Assembly: GCA_900541935.1 (NCBI GenBank)
Contig: UQLZ01000035.1
Span: 1-24,011 of the forward strand
Reading direction: 5' to 3'
Source of the DNA: an uncultured Prevotellaceae bacterium
GTDB taxonomy: Bacteria > Bacteroidota > Bacteroidia > Bacteroidales > Muribaculaceae
DNA: 24,011 bases
The stretch's first letter is position 1, and each line of letters opens with the position of its first letter. A program made the translations under genes and the position numbers. The notes below the pieces were generated by a model. That model searched no databases, was not told the DNA's origin, and saw nothing but the letters and a program-made list of their open reading frames with translations. Positions 7,399 through 15,254 of this stretch are shown in pieces.

Positions 7399-7821
7399 AT
7401 GAGAGAACAGGCAATAGAGAGACTAAAATCGCTGGGCATTCGACCTTCAGAGCAAAGGATTGTCATCCTTGAATATCTCTTAGGTCATAGAACCCACCCT
7501 ACAGTAGAAACTATTTATAGCGAACTGTCTCCCAAAATGCCCACCCTTTCAAAAACAACAGTTTATAATACACTTAAACTTCTGGAAGAAAACAATGCAA
7601 TTTTGGAATTAACAATTGACAAACACAACTCGCATTTTGACGGCTATGTTGATCCTCACTCACATTTTATGTGTAAAAATTGCGGAAAGATAATTGACGT
7701 TGAACAACAAGAAAATACATTCAAAGATGAACATTCCGAAGCGGGTTTTGTTATACAGGAAACGGAAATTTATTACAGAGGCCTATGTGCCGAATGCATA
7801 AATAAAAGCAATAACAATTAA
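7399..7821 (+). CDS. perR: Fur-family transcriptional regulator, PerR type
   Basis: This 140-aa protein has an N-terminal winged helix (about 1-80, with TLSKTTVYNTLKLLEE as the recognition region) and a C-terminal metal-binding dimerisation domain. The structural zinc site is C92/C95 (MCKNC) and C130/C133 (LCAEC). All five regulatory-site ligands of Bacillus PerR are present with the same spacing: H33, D81, H87, H89 and D100. The Asp at the last position is characteristic of PerR, which senses peroxide through iron-catalysed histidine oxidation; Fur-type proteins usually carry Glu. The next gene is rubrerythrin, a classic PerR target, 32 bp downstream and probably co-transcribed. The functional call is inferred from ligands and neighbour together. 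Confidence 0.88.
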   Translation: MREQAIERLKSLGIRPSEQRIVILEYLLGHRTHPTVETIYSELSPKMPTLSKTTVYNTLKLLEENNAILELTIDKHNSHFDGYVDPHSHFMCKNCGKIIDVEQQENTFKDEHSEAGFVIQETEIYYRGLCAECINKSNNN

Positions 7822-7853
7822 AACTATAAATAACAAATTAAAATCTTACTATT

Positions 7854-8405
7854 ATGGCAAAGAAATTTATCTGCACAGTATGTGGTTACGTTCATGAAGG
7901 TGAAACTGCTCCAGAAAAATGCCCACAATGTGGCGTTCCAGCAAGCAAATTCAAAGAATTAGTAGAATCTGAAGCTCTTCAATTCGTTACAGAACACGTT
8001 ATCGGTGTTGCTAAAGGTTGCGACGAAGAAATGATCAAAGACCTTAACGCTCACTTTAACGGCGAATGTACAGAAGTTGGTATGTACTTGGCAATGTCTC
8101 GTCAAGCAGACCGTGAAGGTTACCCAGAAATCGCAGAAGCATATAAACGCTACGCTTGGGAAGAAGCAGAACACGCTGCAAAATTCGCAGAACTTCTTGG
8201 TGACATGGTTTGGGATACTAAGACAAACCTTGAAAAGAGAATGGCGGCTGAAGCAGGTGCAAATGCTGACAAGATGCGCATCGCTAAGCGTGCTAAAGAA
8301 TTGAATCTTGACGCTATCCACGATACTGTTCATGAAATGGCTAAGGACGAAGCACGTCACGGACAAGGTTTCGAGGGTCTTTATAACAGATTTTTCAAAA
8401 AGTAA
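7854..8405 (+). CDS. Reverse rubrerythrin (N-terminal rubredoxin, C-terminal ferritin-like di-iron domain)
   Basis: This 183-aa protein begins with a rubredoxin-like iron site, C7/C10 and C23/C26 (CTVCG, CPQCG), followed by a four-helix di-iron domain. The di-iron ligand motifs are around GECTEVG (70-76), EEAEH at 103-107, and DEARH at 165-169. With the rubredoxin part first, the order is that of reverse rubrerythrins, which act as NADH-linked peroxidases in anaerobes. The codons are strongly biased to a preferred set (for example gaa, gct, aac), suggesting high expression. It follows the PerR-type gene and ends in a strong terminator, so the pair is a peroxide-defence unit. The electron donor is not encoded nearby. 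Confidence 0.93.
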   Translation: MAKKFICTVCGYVHEGETAPEKCPQCGVPASKFKELVESEALQFVTEHVIGVAKGCDEEMIKDLNAHFNGECTEVGMYLAMSRQADREGYPEIAEAYKRYAWEEAEHAAKFAELLGDMVWDTKTNLEKRMAAEAGANADKMRIAKRAKELNLDAIHDTVHEMAKDEARHGQGFEGLYNRFFKK

Positions 8406-8424
8406 GAAATAAATTCTGAAATTG

Positions 8425-8460
8425 ATAAGGTCAGGTGATTACCTGACCTTATTTTATTTG
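8425..8460 (+). terminator. Intrinsic terminator after rubrerythrin
   Basis: A 12-bp perfect stem, 8425-8436 paired with 8441-8452 (core AAGGTCAGGT/ACCTGACCTT), has a GATT loop and is followed by a T-rich tract. Confidence 0.9.
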
Positions 8461-8491
8461 TTAAAATTCAAGAAAGAAATCACTTAAACAA

Positions 8492-8522
8492 TTTGCTTAA
8501 AATCTGAAATAGATTAACTTTG
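8492..8522 (+). promoter_or_regulatory. Promoter of the three-hydrolase cassette
   Basis: A -33 TTTG (8492-8495) and a -7 TAACTTTG (8515-8522) with 19-bp spacing match the Bacteroidota consensus. The expected start near 8529 gives a leader of about 19 nt before the ATG at 8548. With the rubrerythrin terminator just upstream, this makes the cassette an independent transcription unit. Confidence 0.7.
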
Positions 8523-8547
8523 GAATAGAATAGATTACCTAAGAAAA

Positions 8548-9543
8548 ATGAGAGACTTTACAAAATATTTGCCGCGAATCGGATTCGATACTCCAGTTGA
8601 AATCAACGAACTGTTGCAAGTAGCGAGAGATGATAGTGAACTGCTTATCTGCCTTCGCGGAAAAAAAATACATATATACTATCGTGGTGGTAAAATTCTT
8701 GGCATTTCGCCTTCCAGAAATTCATGCAAATTAGACTTTGATAAAAAATACCTACAGATTACATCCCTACCCTTCAATCTACAATGGTTAAGCAGTTATG
8801 GCAATAAAGATATAATTGAAGAGCCTAAAAGGTTTTTCTCCGATGCGAAAGAAGCAATGTCTCTCTGGTTTTATGAGCACCCGAAGCAAGAAAGAGAAGA
8901 CCAGCAAAAGATTGCACTGAATAATGCAGTCATTGAAGAAGAAGCACTTGCTATTGTTGACATTGAATATGCTGTATCATTCAATTCCTCGTGCTATAAC
9001 GAAAATTATATCGAAACTTTTGAAACTCACAACAGATACCCAAATCCTCGTTTCGACATTATTGCAATCGACAAGACCGGACAAATTTACATACTTGAAC
9101 TAAAAACAGGTATTGACTCAACTGATAACGCAACCACTCACATTACAGACTTTGTTGCAATGATAGGCTCCCACAATATAGGAGATAATATAAACAAACC
9201 CGAGCCGAGATATATGACTTTCCTGAAAGAAATGGATATGATGATAGATACCCTCAATAGAGAAAGGTATAGACACGAAAACTTTTTGCTCCCAAAAGTA
9301 AATTTCACCAAGAAACCCATTTTTGGATTTGTATTCACCATAGAAATCAATCCTAAAAGCAATGGGTACACTCCTAAATATCAGACTAAGAGAATTCAAG
9401 AAATTGTAGAAGGCTCATTAAGTAAAGCAATTGCAATATCAGAAGAAAGAGGCCTTGGAAATGACGTTTTGTCATTCCTCTACGAAGGATACATTATGAA
9501 AGATGTAATTTTTGTTGGTAATGACTTTAAACTTATGATATGA
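8548..9543 (+). CDS. Protein with a PD-(D/E)XK nuclease-like domain, family not recognised
   Basis: This 331-aa protein has no signal peptide. Residues 130-210 look like a PD-(D/E)XK core: a helix with several Glu (IEEEALAI, 129-136), a strand, then RFDIIAID with D170, and YILELKTG with E184 and K186, giving D-x13-E-x-K. This is the spacing of restriction-endonuclease-fold enzymes and related repair or defence nucleases. Residues 1-125 form a separate domain of unknown type, with strands (ELLICLRGKKIHIYYRGGKI) and an aromatic helix. Residues 215-331 are alpha/beta and may complete the fold. It is the first gene of a tightly overlapped trio: its TGA overlaps the next ATG (ATGA at 9540-9543). 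Whether it cuts DNA or RNA, or only binds, cannot be told from sequence. Confidence 0.8.
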   Translation: MRDFTKYLPRIGFDTPVEINELLQVARDDSELLICLRGKKIHIYYRGGKILGISPSRNSCKLDFDKKYLQITSLPFNLQWLSSYGNKDIIEEPKRFFSDAKEAMSLWFYEHPKQEREDQQKIALNNAVIEEEALAIVDIEYAVSFNSSCYNENYIETFETHNRYPNPRFDIIAIDKTGQIYILELKTGIDSTDNATTHITDFVAMIGSHNIGDNINKPEPRYMTFLKEMDMMIDTLNRERYRHENFLLPKVNFTKKPIFGFVFTIEINPKSNGYTPKYQTKRIQEIVEGSLSKAIAISEERGLGNDVLSFLYEGYIMKDVIFVGNDFKLMI

Positions 9544-10766
9544 ATATAACAATTCACCGTGGCACAGACCAAATCGGCGGTTGTATAACCGAATACGAAC
9601 AAGATGGATGGAAACTCTTTGTTGATTATGGAGAGCAATTGCCAGGCTCCAAGCATGAAGGAGAACCTATTGAGGTTGAAGGTCTGACAAAAGGGTATAC
9701 TGATAAAAGTGCTCTATTCATAACCCACTATCATGGAGACCATATTGGAAGAATAAGTGAACTGCCAAATGAGTTGCCAATATACATTGGTAGCAAAGCA
9801 CTTGAAACCTATACAAAATTGCAGCACAGACTTTCTTATATTAAAGGGGATACTGGAGAGAAAGCAAAAGCGACAGTAAATCGCTTACAAAGAGCTATAA
9901 CCTTTCAACCAGAGCAAACAATTAACTTCGGTCCCTTTACGATAACAGCACATCATTCTGACCATTCTGCTTTCGATGCTTTTTCTTTTGAAATAGAGTC
10001 CGCAAGTGGCAATCGCGTTCTTCATACTGGAGACTTTAGAGCGCATGGCGAAAATTTGCCCATACTTAGCATTAAGCAAGTTGATGCTATTGTCTGCGAA
10101 GCTACTAACATTTCCCGAGATATGGCATCTCTACCAGAATGCCTTATTACGAAAAGATTTGAAGAAGAATTTAAACGTAATAAGAACAATTTTGTTTTTG
10201 CATCATCAACAAATATCCAAAGGATTTTCAATATTTGCCAAGCAGCCTATAATGCAAATAAAATAGTCATAATGGATGAATACCAATATGATATTTTAAA
10301 AACTGCCTTAGGTGAAACATATAAACTTAATGCCCATCCTTTTATTTTGAAAATTCATAGACACTCCTCAAAACCTCAATTTTTTGTACCTCACAAATTA
10401 AATAAATTGATGAGATGGAAAGGGTTCGTTTTGTTTGCAAGGAGTACTAAGCAATATCTGCAAATAATGGACGGAGTTAGCGAATGCACAAAGTATCTGT
10501 CAATGTGGAAAGGTTATACCAACGCACATGAAGCAGCCTATAACCAGAAATTATCCGATGCTTTAGGCTACAACTTCGAATATATCCATACTTCGGGGCA
10601 TGCCGATAATGAAACTCTGAAGCAACTATTCAATAACATAAAACACAAAGTTATAATTCCGATGCATACCGATGATCCTGAATTGTTTTCGAGAATTTTT
10701 TCAAAATACAGTTGGAATGTAAAATTTCTTATCGATAAGGAAACCTTAAACCTCAACGACTTATGA
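9540..10766 (+). CDS. Metallo-beta-lactamase-fold hydrolase of the beta-CASP (RNase J/CPSF-like) type
   Basis: This 408-aa protein shows all main motifs of a beta-CASP nuclease. Motif 2 is HYHGDH at 63-68, the motif 3 His lies in HHSDHS (about H142), and motif 4 is HTGDFR with D165. The beta-CASP motifs are an acidic residue in CEATN (E187), His in TSGHAD (H354) and His in IPMHTD (H376). Such enzymes are nucleases, mostly acting on RNA (RNase J, CPSF73) and some on DNA. It is shorter than RNase J (about 550 aa) and lacks that protein's C-terminal dimerisation domain; the ending is only about 30 residues past H376. It is translationally coupled on both sides, by 4-bp overlaps, to the nuclease-like and phosphoesterase genes. 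It is therefore probably not the housekeeping RNase J. Confidence 0.85.
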   Translation: MNITIHRGTDQIGGCITEYEQDGWKLFVDYGEQLPGSKHEGEPIEVEGLTKGYTDKSALFITHYHGDHIGRISELPNELPIYIGSKALETYTKLQHRLSYIKGDTGEKAKATVNRLQRAITFQPEQTINFGPFTITAHHSDHSAFDAFSFEIESASGNRVLHTGDFRAHGENLPILSIKQVDAIVCEATNISRDMASLPECLITKRFEEEFKRNKNNFVFASSTNIQRIFNICQAAYNANKIVIMDEYQYDILKTALGETYKLNAHPFILKIHRHSSKPQFFVPHKLNKLMRWKGFVLFARSTKQYLQIMDGVSECTKYLSMWKGYTNAHEAAYNQKLSDALGYNFEYIHTSGHADNETLKQLFNNIKHKVIIPMHTDDPELFSRIFSKYSWNVKFLIDKETLNLNDL

Positions 10767-11356
10767 AAATTTTTCACATTTCCGATACTCACAGATGGCA
10801 TAGACGAATGCAAAACTTGCCCAATGCTGATATAATTGTTCATTCCGGTGACTTTACTATAAATGGGAGTGAAGAGGAGGCAATAGACTTTCTAAACTGG
10901 TTCTGCGACTTGCCATACAAGCACAAGATTTTTATTTGTGGCAACCATGACGAGTGCCTATATGGAGCAGACATTAACGGTCTTGATGATAACGTACACT
11001 ACTTGTGCAACTCAGGTATCACCATTGAAGGGATAAGATTCTATGGAGTGCCTATGTTTCTTGAAGATTGCGTAACCGAAAGACAGTCTTTGTATTACAA
11101 ACGGATTCCTACCGACACAAATGTGCTAATTACTCATACTCCACCATTCGGCATTCTTGATTTTGATGATAATATCAATTTTGGGTCTGAAGAACTGCTT
11201 GATATAGTAAACACAATTAAACCGCAACTACATTTGTTCGGTCACATACACCAGCACCACGGCATTACAAAAGTAGGCGAAACCACCTTCTCCAATGCCG
11301 CCATAATGAATCAGGATTATACTGCAATTACAAATGGGAATTTACTTTCTTTATAA
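10763..11356 (+). CDS. Calcineurin-like metallophosphoesterase, MPPED/UPF0046-like
   Basis: This 197-aa protein carries the full two-metal phosphoesterase set: DTH (D8, H10), GD with D30, GNHD with N61 and H62, ITH with H125 and GHIH at 160-163. HTPPFGILD (125-133) and the following SEELL...KPQLHLFGHIH block resemble the MPPED1/MPPED2 (UPF0046) group, whose members hydrolyse phosphodiesters in vitro. Other members of the wider fold act on nucleic acid ends or cyclic phosphates. Its ATG overlaps the stop of the beta-CASP gene, and a hairpin follows the stop after about 38 bp, so it closes the operon. The neighbours suggest a nucleic-acid or cyclic-nucleotide substrate, but that is inference only. 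Confidence 0.88.
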   Translation: MKIFHISDTHRWHRRMQNLPNADIIVHSGDFTINGSEEEAIDFLNWFCDLPYKHKIFICGNHDECLYGADINGLDDNVHYLCNSGITIEGIRFYGVPMFLEDCVTERQSLYYKRIPTDTNVLITHTPPFGILDFDDNINFGSEELLDIVNTIKPQLHLFGHIHQHHGITKVGETTFSNAAIMNQDYTAITNGNLLSL

Positions 11357-11394
11357 TTTAAAACAGTTTAAATACAACGATTATTTATAACTTA

Positions 11395-11428
11395 AAAACC
11401 CAGATTGCAATTGGCAAACCTGGGTTTT
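11395..11428. terminator. Bidirectional terminator between the hydrolase cassette and dnaA
   Basis: AAAACCCAG (11395-11403) pairs with CTGGGTTTT (11420-11428). A short inner stem TTGC/GCAA lies within the loop. It lies between convergent genes and has A-rich and T-rich flanks, so it can serve both strands. Confidence 0.8.
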
Positions 11429-11450
11429 GATATAATTGAATAATGCAGAA

Positions 11451-12821
11451 TTAGCAAGTTAATTCAGATTCCAATTTCATTACTATCTTTTTGAAATCCT
11501 TGTCAACAGACAAACGCTCGTCAATAGCCTTACATGCGTAAAGAACTGTAGCATGGTCTCTGTTTAACTTAGCGCCTATATTTGTTGACGACATCTTTGT
11601 ATGCTTCTTTGCCAATGCCATAATCAACTGACGAGAATCGGCAACATCTCTTTTCCTACACTTGCTATATAGCAAGTTAACGTCAATAGAAAATTCTGAA
11701 CAAACTGTTTCAACGATGCTTTCAAAGGTAACTTGCTTCTTGGTAATTCTGATTGAATTTGCAAGAACCTTCTTTGCCAAATCTACTGTAAAAGGAACGT
11801 TAAGTGCCGTTGCGTATGCCAATAAGGAAACGAAAACGCCTTCTATCTCACGAACATTATCCTTAACGTTTTCAGCAATAAAGTCAATTATGTCTTCCGG
11901 AATATCAACACTTGCCTCCTTTGCCTTACGAACAAATACACTTTTTCTCAATTCAAAGTCAGGACTTGCCAACTCTACTGTCATACCCCACTTGAAACGG
12001 GATAAAAGGCGTGGCTCCATACCGTCAAGTTCTGATGGAGGACAATCGCATGACAAAATCAAATGTCTTTGAGTATTGTGCAAATAGTTAAATATATGGA
12101 AGAACGTGTTTTGTGTTCCTGTCTTACCAGCAAACTCCTGAACGTCGTCAATAATAAGCATATCGATACTCTTGTAGAAGCCGATAAAATCATTGACTGA
12201 ATTATTTCTTACAGCTGTTGTATATTGAGACTCGAAAGTTCGTGCACTAAGATAAAGCACCCTTGTTTCGGGGTATCTTTCCTTCATCTCATTTCCTATA
12301 GCCTGAATAAGGTGAGTCTTGCCAACACCTGTCGGCCCAAAGATAAACATTGGATTAAATGTCTGTGCTTTTGGGTTCTCAACAATCGCAGATGCTATAG
12401 TATATGCCAACTTATTGCTGTTACTTTCGCAATATTTGTCAAATGTATATGACTCGTTCAACTGCGAATCAAGGGCTTCGAATTTCTTAGGAGTAAAAGG
12501 GTTTGGCAACGGAGCAAGATGCTCTCTCTTTGGCAAGTTTGTTACTGATGTTTCTGAATCATCTTTAACAACATCGTAGGTATATTTCATACCTCTTATT
12601 GTAGGGAATTGCTTTTTCAATGCTGCGGCCAACAGATTGAAGTATTTCCCTTCCAACTGCTCAACATAAAAGGCAGTAGGTACACGCAAAACGAGCGTAT
12701 CATCGACGAAACTTTCCGCCGATATAGGCTCAAACCATGCCGTGAATTGCTCTTCATTATTGAGATTATCACTAATAAAACGAAGACAATTCTCCCATTG
12801 CTTTTTCAAATCTATATTCAT
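11451..12821 (-). CDS. dnaA: Chromosomal replication initiator protein DnaA
   Basis: This 456-aa protein is the AAA+ initiator that binds DnaA boxes and opens the origin. Domain I is about 1-85, with a variable linker (95-120). The AAA+ domain III has Walker A GPTGVGKT at 162-169 and Walker B IIDDV at 223-227. The C-terminal DNA-binding domain has the DnaA signature NIGAKLNRDHATVLYACK. I chose ATG 12821-12819 over an in-frame start 33 codons upstream because a ribosome site (AAGGAAGG) sits directly before it and domain I begins there. The upstream extension is non-conserved in character. It is a single gene, ending at the shared bidirectional terminator. No clear DnaA-box cluster was seen on either side. 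Confidence 0.96.
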   Translation of the reverse strand: MNIDLKKQWENCLRFISDNLNNEEQFTAWFEPISAESFVDDTLVLRVPTAFYVEQLEGKYFNLLAAALKKQFPTIRGMKYTYDVVKDDSETSVTNLPKREHLAPLPNPFTPKKFEALDSQLNESYTFDKYCESNSNKLAYTIASAIVENPKAQTFNPMFIFGPTGVGKTHLIQAIGNEMKERYPETRVLYLSARTFESQYTTAVRNNSVNDFIGFYKSIDMLIIDDVQEFAGKTGTQNTFFHIFNYLHNTQRHLILSCDCPPSELDGMEPRLLSRFKWGMTVELASPDFELRKSVFVRKAKEASVDIPEDIIDFIAENVKDNVREIEGVFVSLLAYATALNVPFTVDLAKKVLANSIRITKKQVTFESIVETVCSEFSIDVNLLYSKCRKRDVADSRQLIMALAKKHTKMSSTNIGAKLNRDHATVLYACKAIDERLSVDKDFKKIVMKLESELTC

Positions 12822-13060
12822 TCCTTCCTTTAAATTACACTGCAAATTTTGTAAAAAAAAAGAGATAAAACAAACCCTAAAATATTTGCTTTTATATAAA
12901 TCGGCAAAGTCTCCTATCAATCAAGCACTTAGCGATAAGTACTCGCTTTTGCATCAAGTCCCACTTAATCAACAACTTAACCAAAACAACATATTTATAT
13001 TATAGACAACTACAATACCCAAATATCCTACTAATCAAAGGTATTAGAGTAAAAGGGGGA
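12822..13060 (-). promoter_or_regulatory. dnaA upstream region with a possible -7 element
   Basis: This is about 240 bp of AT-rich leader. On the minus strand a TACCTTTG (13036-13043) matches TAnnTTTG and would give a leader of around 200 nt. There is no matching -33 at the usual distance, so it is weak. A short AGCGA/TCGCT inverted repeat occurs near 12932-12948. No TTATCCACA-type DnaA box was found by eye. Confidence 0.3.
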
Positions 13061-13118
13061 AAAAAGGCGGCATAACCCTTATTTAGAATTATTCCAAATA
13101 AAGATATGCCGCTGTTTT
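13061..13118. terminator. Terminator after the MCE/MlaD gene
   Basis: GCGGCATA (13067-13074) pairs with TATGCCGC (13105-13112), and an inner CTTATTT pairs with AAATAAAG. On the minus strand the stem is followed by CCTTTTTT; on the plus strand by TGTTTTTT. It directly follows the MCE gene stop. Confidence 0.85.
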
Positions 13119-14018
13119 TTAGAATAACTTAAAGTTCACGTATTTCTTAGGATTCTTTCTTAAATCAACAATAATCGAGTCCAAACTGACAATAGTTGCA
13201 TCTATGTGGTTATAAAGCCCCTTATCGTTAAGCAACATACCCAATGAAGAGTCCTTACTGTTAACCTTACCTGTTATTTGTGCAAGGTTTGATGTTGTTG
13301 TCTCAACATTCTGCATTGTCTCCTTCAGTGGGATATTTTTCAATTCAGCACTGAGCACTTTCAAATCACCGGATATTTGAGCCAAGTCGGCTGTAATATC
13401 TCCTGCATTAGCAATAACTGGGTCTATTTTACCAGAAGTAACGGCAAGGTTTTTTGATAATACTTCAAGATTTCTTGAAACTCCGTCAAGCCTTGTTATT
13501 GTTTTTTCTAAAGCAGGATTAGATACAAGAGTATCAACATGAGCAAGAATGCTGTTCAATTTCGGGAGCATATCTATTACCGCAGGAATAACATCTGTTG
13601 AAAGTTCTGCCATTAAATCTCCAGCACGCTCACCTGGAATAGTATCTGTATTTGAAATAAATTCATTACCAGGAGCCATATCAACAGTCAACATTGCTGT
13701 TCCCAAGACACTTGTTGACAACTGCAATTTACTGCCTTTTGTCAACTTGAAATTTTTATCCATATCAATTTCTACTGCAATCTGACCTGGTTTGTCATAT
13801 TGATACTGAATATCTGTTACCTGACCAACCTTGTAACCGTTAATCGTTACCGGAGTTGCAATAGTCAATCCTGTCACATCAGAAAATGATGCGTAATAAA
13901 GGTTTGACATCTTAAAGACATTAATTCCTTTAAGATAATCTATACCAAAAAATAATACAGCAAGGCTTATAAAAAGAATTAAGCCCATTGTAATCTCTCT
14001 TGTAAAAATTTTCTTCAT
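13119..14018 (-). CDS. MCE/MlaD family protein, putative lipid-transport component
   Basis: This 299-aa protein has one N-terminal membrane anchor (about 11-30, MGLILFISLAVLFFGIDYL) and an MCE domain at about 38-115 (VTGLTIATPVTINGYKVGQV, then STSVLGTAMLTVDM). A long, heptad-like helical C-terminus follows (about 150-285, with repeated L-x-x-I/V patterns), as in MlaD-type proteins that form hexameric rings or tubes moving phospholipids between the membranes. It lies 2 bp after the amidase gene and shares its transcript. The ATPase and permease partners (MlaF/MlaE type) are not in this window, so the complex must be encoded elsewhere. Confidence 0.9.
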   Translation of the reverse strand: MKKIFTREITMGLILFISLAVLFFGIDYLKGINVFKMSNLYYASFSDVTGLTIATPVTINGYKVGQVTDIQYQYDKPGQIAVEIDMDKNFKLTKGSKLQLSTSVLGTAMLTVDMAPGNEFISNTDTIPGERAGDLMAELSTDVIPAVIDMLPKLNSILAHVDTLVSNPALEKTITRLDGVSRNLEVLSKNLAVTSGKIDPVIANAGDITADLAQISGDLKVLSAELKNIPLKETMQNVETTTSNLAQITGKVNSKDSSLGMLLNDKGLYNHIDATIVSLDSIIVDLRKNPKKYVNFKLF

Positions 14019-14020
14019 AT

Positions 14021-15127
14021 CTATTTTATTCTTTTTCCATTTTTAAATTCTACCACAAAAGCCCCTGGATGATGATTTTTCACTTTTTGCAAAAGCTCAA
14101 ATGCCTCATCTTTGTCATTTGTTTCACCATAAGTGTATTTATAAGTTCCATTTTCCTTATAAATATCAACCTTATCCATATCTAACTTTTTAAAATAACT
14201 GCTGCGTGATGACAATTTTTTAGGAGAGGAAACGAATTGCACCTTGTAGACAATCTCATCTTTTCTAACCTTATCCTTTTTTGAGATATTCTTATTACCC
14301 TTATGTTTTTTATCTTTTTCTCCAGTAACTGTAGCATAAAATAAATCGTTCGTTTCCTTATAACTTTTGAAAGCCTCATAAATGGCATCTGCCATAGTTC
14401 TTTGCCCCTCCTCAGATGTCAGGAATTTCTCCTGAGTTGGATTGCATATATAATCCAACTCAACAAGGACTGCAGGCATACTTGTCTTTGCAAGCACAAG
14501 GAATCCAGCTTGACGAACGCCCTTATTCAATCTGCCTGCGTCTTCAAAATTTTTCTGAATCATTGATGCAAAAGACACACTCTGATCCATATGCTTACTC
14601 TGGCTAAACTCAAACATTATGTATGATTCTGTTGAATTAGGGTCAAAACCTTGATATTTTACAGAATAATCATCTTCAAATTCAATAACTGAGTTTTCGC
14701 GAACAGCTACATCAAAATTATCATCAGATCTATGCAAACCCAATGTATATGTTGATGCTCCCTGTATTTTTGTTCTGTTTCTATTCTTTAATGCTACTGA
14801 ATTTGTATGAATTGAAATAAACAAATCTCCTTTGGCCTTATTGGCTATATCTGCCCTGCCCTGAAGGGAAACAAATTTATCGGACTTTCTTGTATAAACA
14901 ACATCTACATCCTTACAATTATCCTCAATCTTTTCTCCTAACAGCAAGGCAACAGCAAGGTTGATTGACTTTTCATTAGATCTCTTTCCCAATGCTCCGT
15001 GGTCCTTTCCACCATGACCGGCATCTATAACAACCACAAAGTTTTTGGCTTCTGCAGTTGAAACAGGAAATAGCAATCCCATAAGGACTGCTAATAAAAC
15101 TATCCAATATTTACTTATTCTTTCCAT
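14021..15127 (-). CDS. N-acetylmuramoyl-L-alanine amidase (Amidase_3), secreted, with SPOR-like C-terminus
   Basis: This 368-aa enzyme cleaves the amide bond between muramic acid and the stem peptide. A signal peptide covers about 1-27 (ending STAEA). The catalytic domain has DAGHGG with H38, E52 (SNEKS), ISIHTNS with H107, and VELDY with E223 as zinc ligands and general base. An insertion of about 50 residues (roughly 120-175) precedes the third part of the domain, as in other Bacteroidota amidases. After a lysine-rich linker (about 262-290), residues 290-365 look SPOR-like (VYKVQFVSSPKKL... TYKYTYGET), which would bind glycan at the division site. It is the first gene of a unit with the MCE gene. 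Confidence 0.93.
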   Translation of the reverse strand: MERISKYWIVLLAVLMGLLFPVSTAEAKNFVVVIDAGHGGKDHGALGKRSNEKSINLAVALLLGEKIEDNCKDVDVVYTRKSDKFVSLQGRADIANKAKGDLFISIHTNSVALKNRNRTKIQGASTYTLGLHRSDDNFDVAVRENSVIEFEDDYSVKYQGFDPNSTESYIMFEFSQSKHMDQSVSFASMIQKNFEDAGRLNKGVRQAGFLVLAKTSMPAVLVELDYICNPTQEKFLTSEEGQRTMADAIYEAFKSYKETNDLFYATVTGEKDKKHKGNKNISKKDKVRKDEIVYKVQFVSSPKKLSSRSSYFKKLDMDKVDIYKENGTYKYTYGETNDKDEAFELLQKVKNHHPGAFVVEFKNGKRIK

Positions 15128-15138
15128 TCTTATTACTG

Positions 15139-15146
15139 CAAAAGTA
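15139..15146 (-). promoter_or_regulatory. Probable -7 element for the amidase-MCE operon
   Basis: On the minus strand this reads TACTTTTG (TAnnTTTG), 11 bp before the amidase start. That gives a very short leader. No good -33 is seen, so confidence is modest. Confidence 0.4.
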
Positions 15147-15213
15147 ATACAATTTCACCGAATAAAATAATTAAATATAAGTGCAAAACTAAGTTCCCGA
15201 TGAAAATTTATAT

Positions 15214-15221
15214 TATTTTTG
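15214..15221 (+). promoter_or_regulatory. Probable -7 element for the gldB-aroE-comEC operon
   Basis: TATTTTTG matches TAnnTTTG. The expected start near 15228 lies upstream of the ATG at 15255. It supports that ATG over the in-frame GTG at 15237, which would leave almost no leader. The -33 region is weak. Confidence 0.45.
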
Positions 15222-15254
15222 TAACACTTTTAGATTGTGATAATTTTTACGCTT

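Noticed and set aside
8548..11356. The three-hydrolase cassette as the known ligase-associated repair set (MBL exonuclease plus PdeM-type phosphoesterase)
   Set aside because: There is no ATP-dependent ligase or Lhr-type helicase nearby. The metallo-beta-lactamase protein has beta-CASP motifs, and the phosphoesterase resembles MPPED rather than PdeM.
12822..13060. Possible oriC upstream of dnaA
   Set aside because: It is AT-rich, but no DnaA boxes of the TTATCCACA type were found on either strand, only a weak short inverted repeat.
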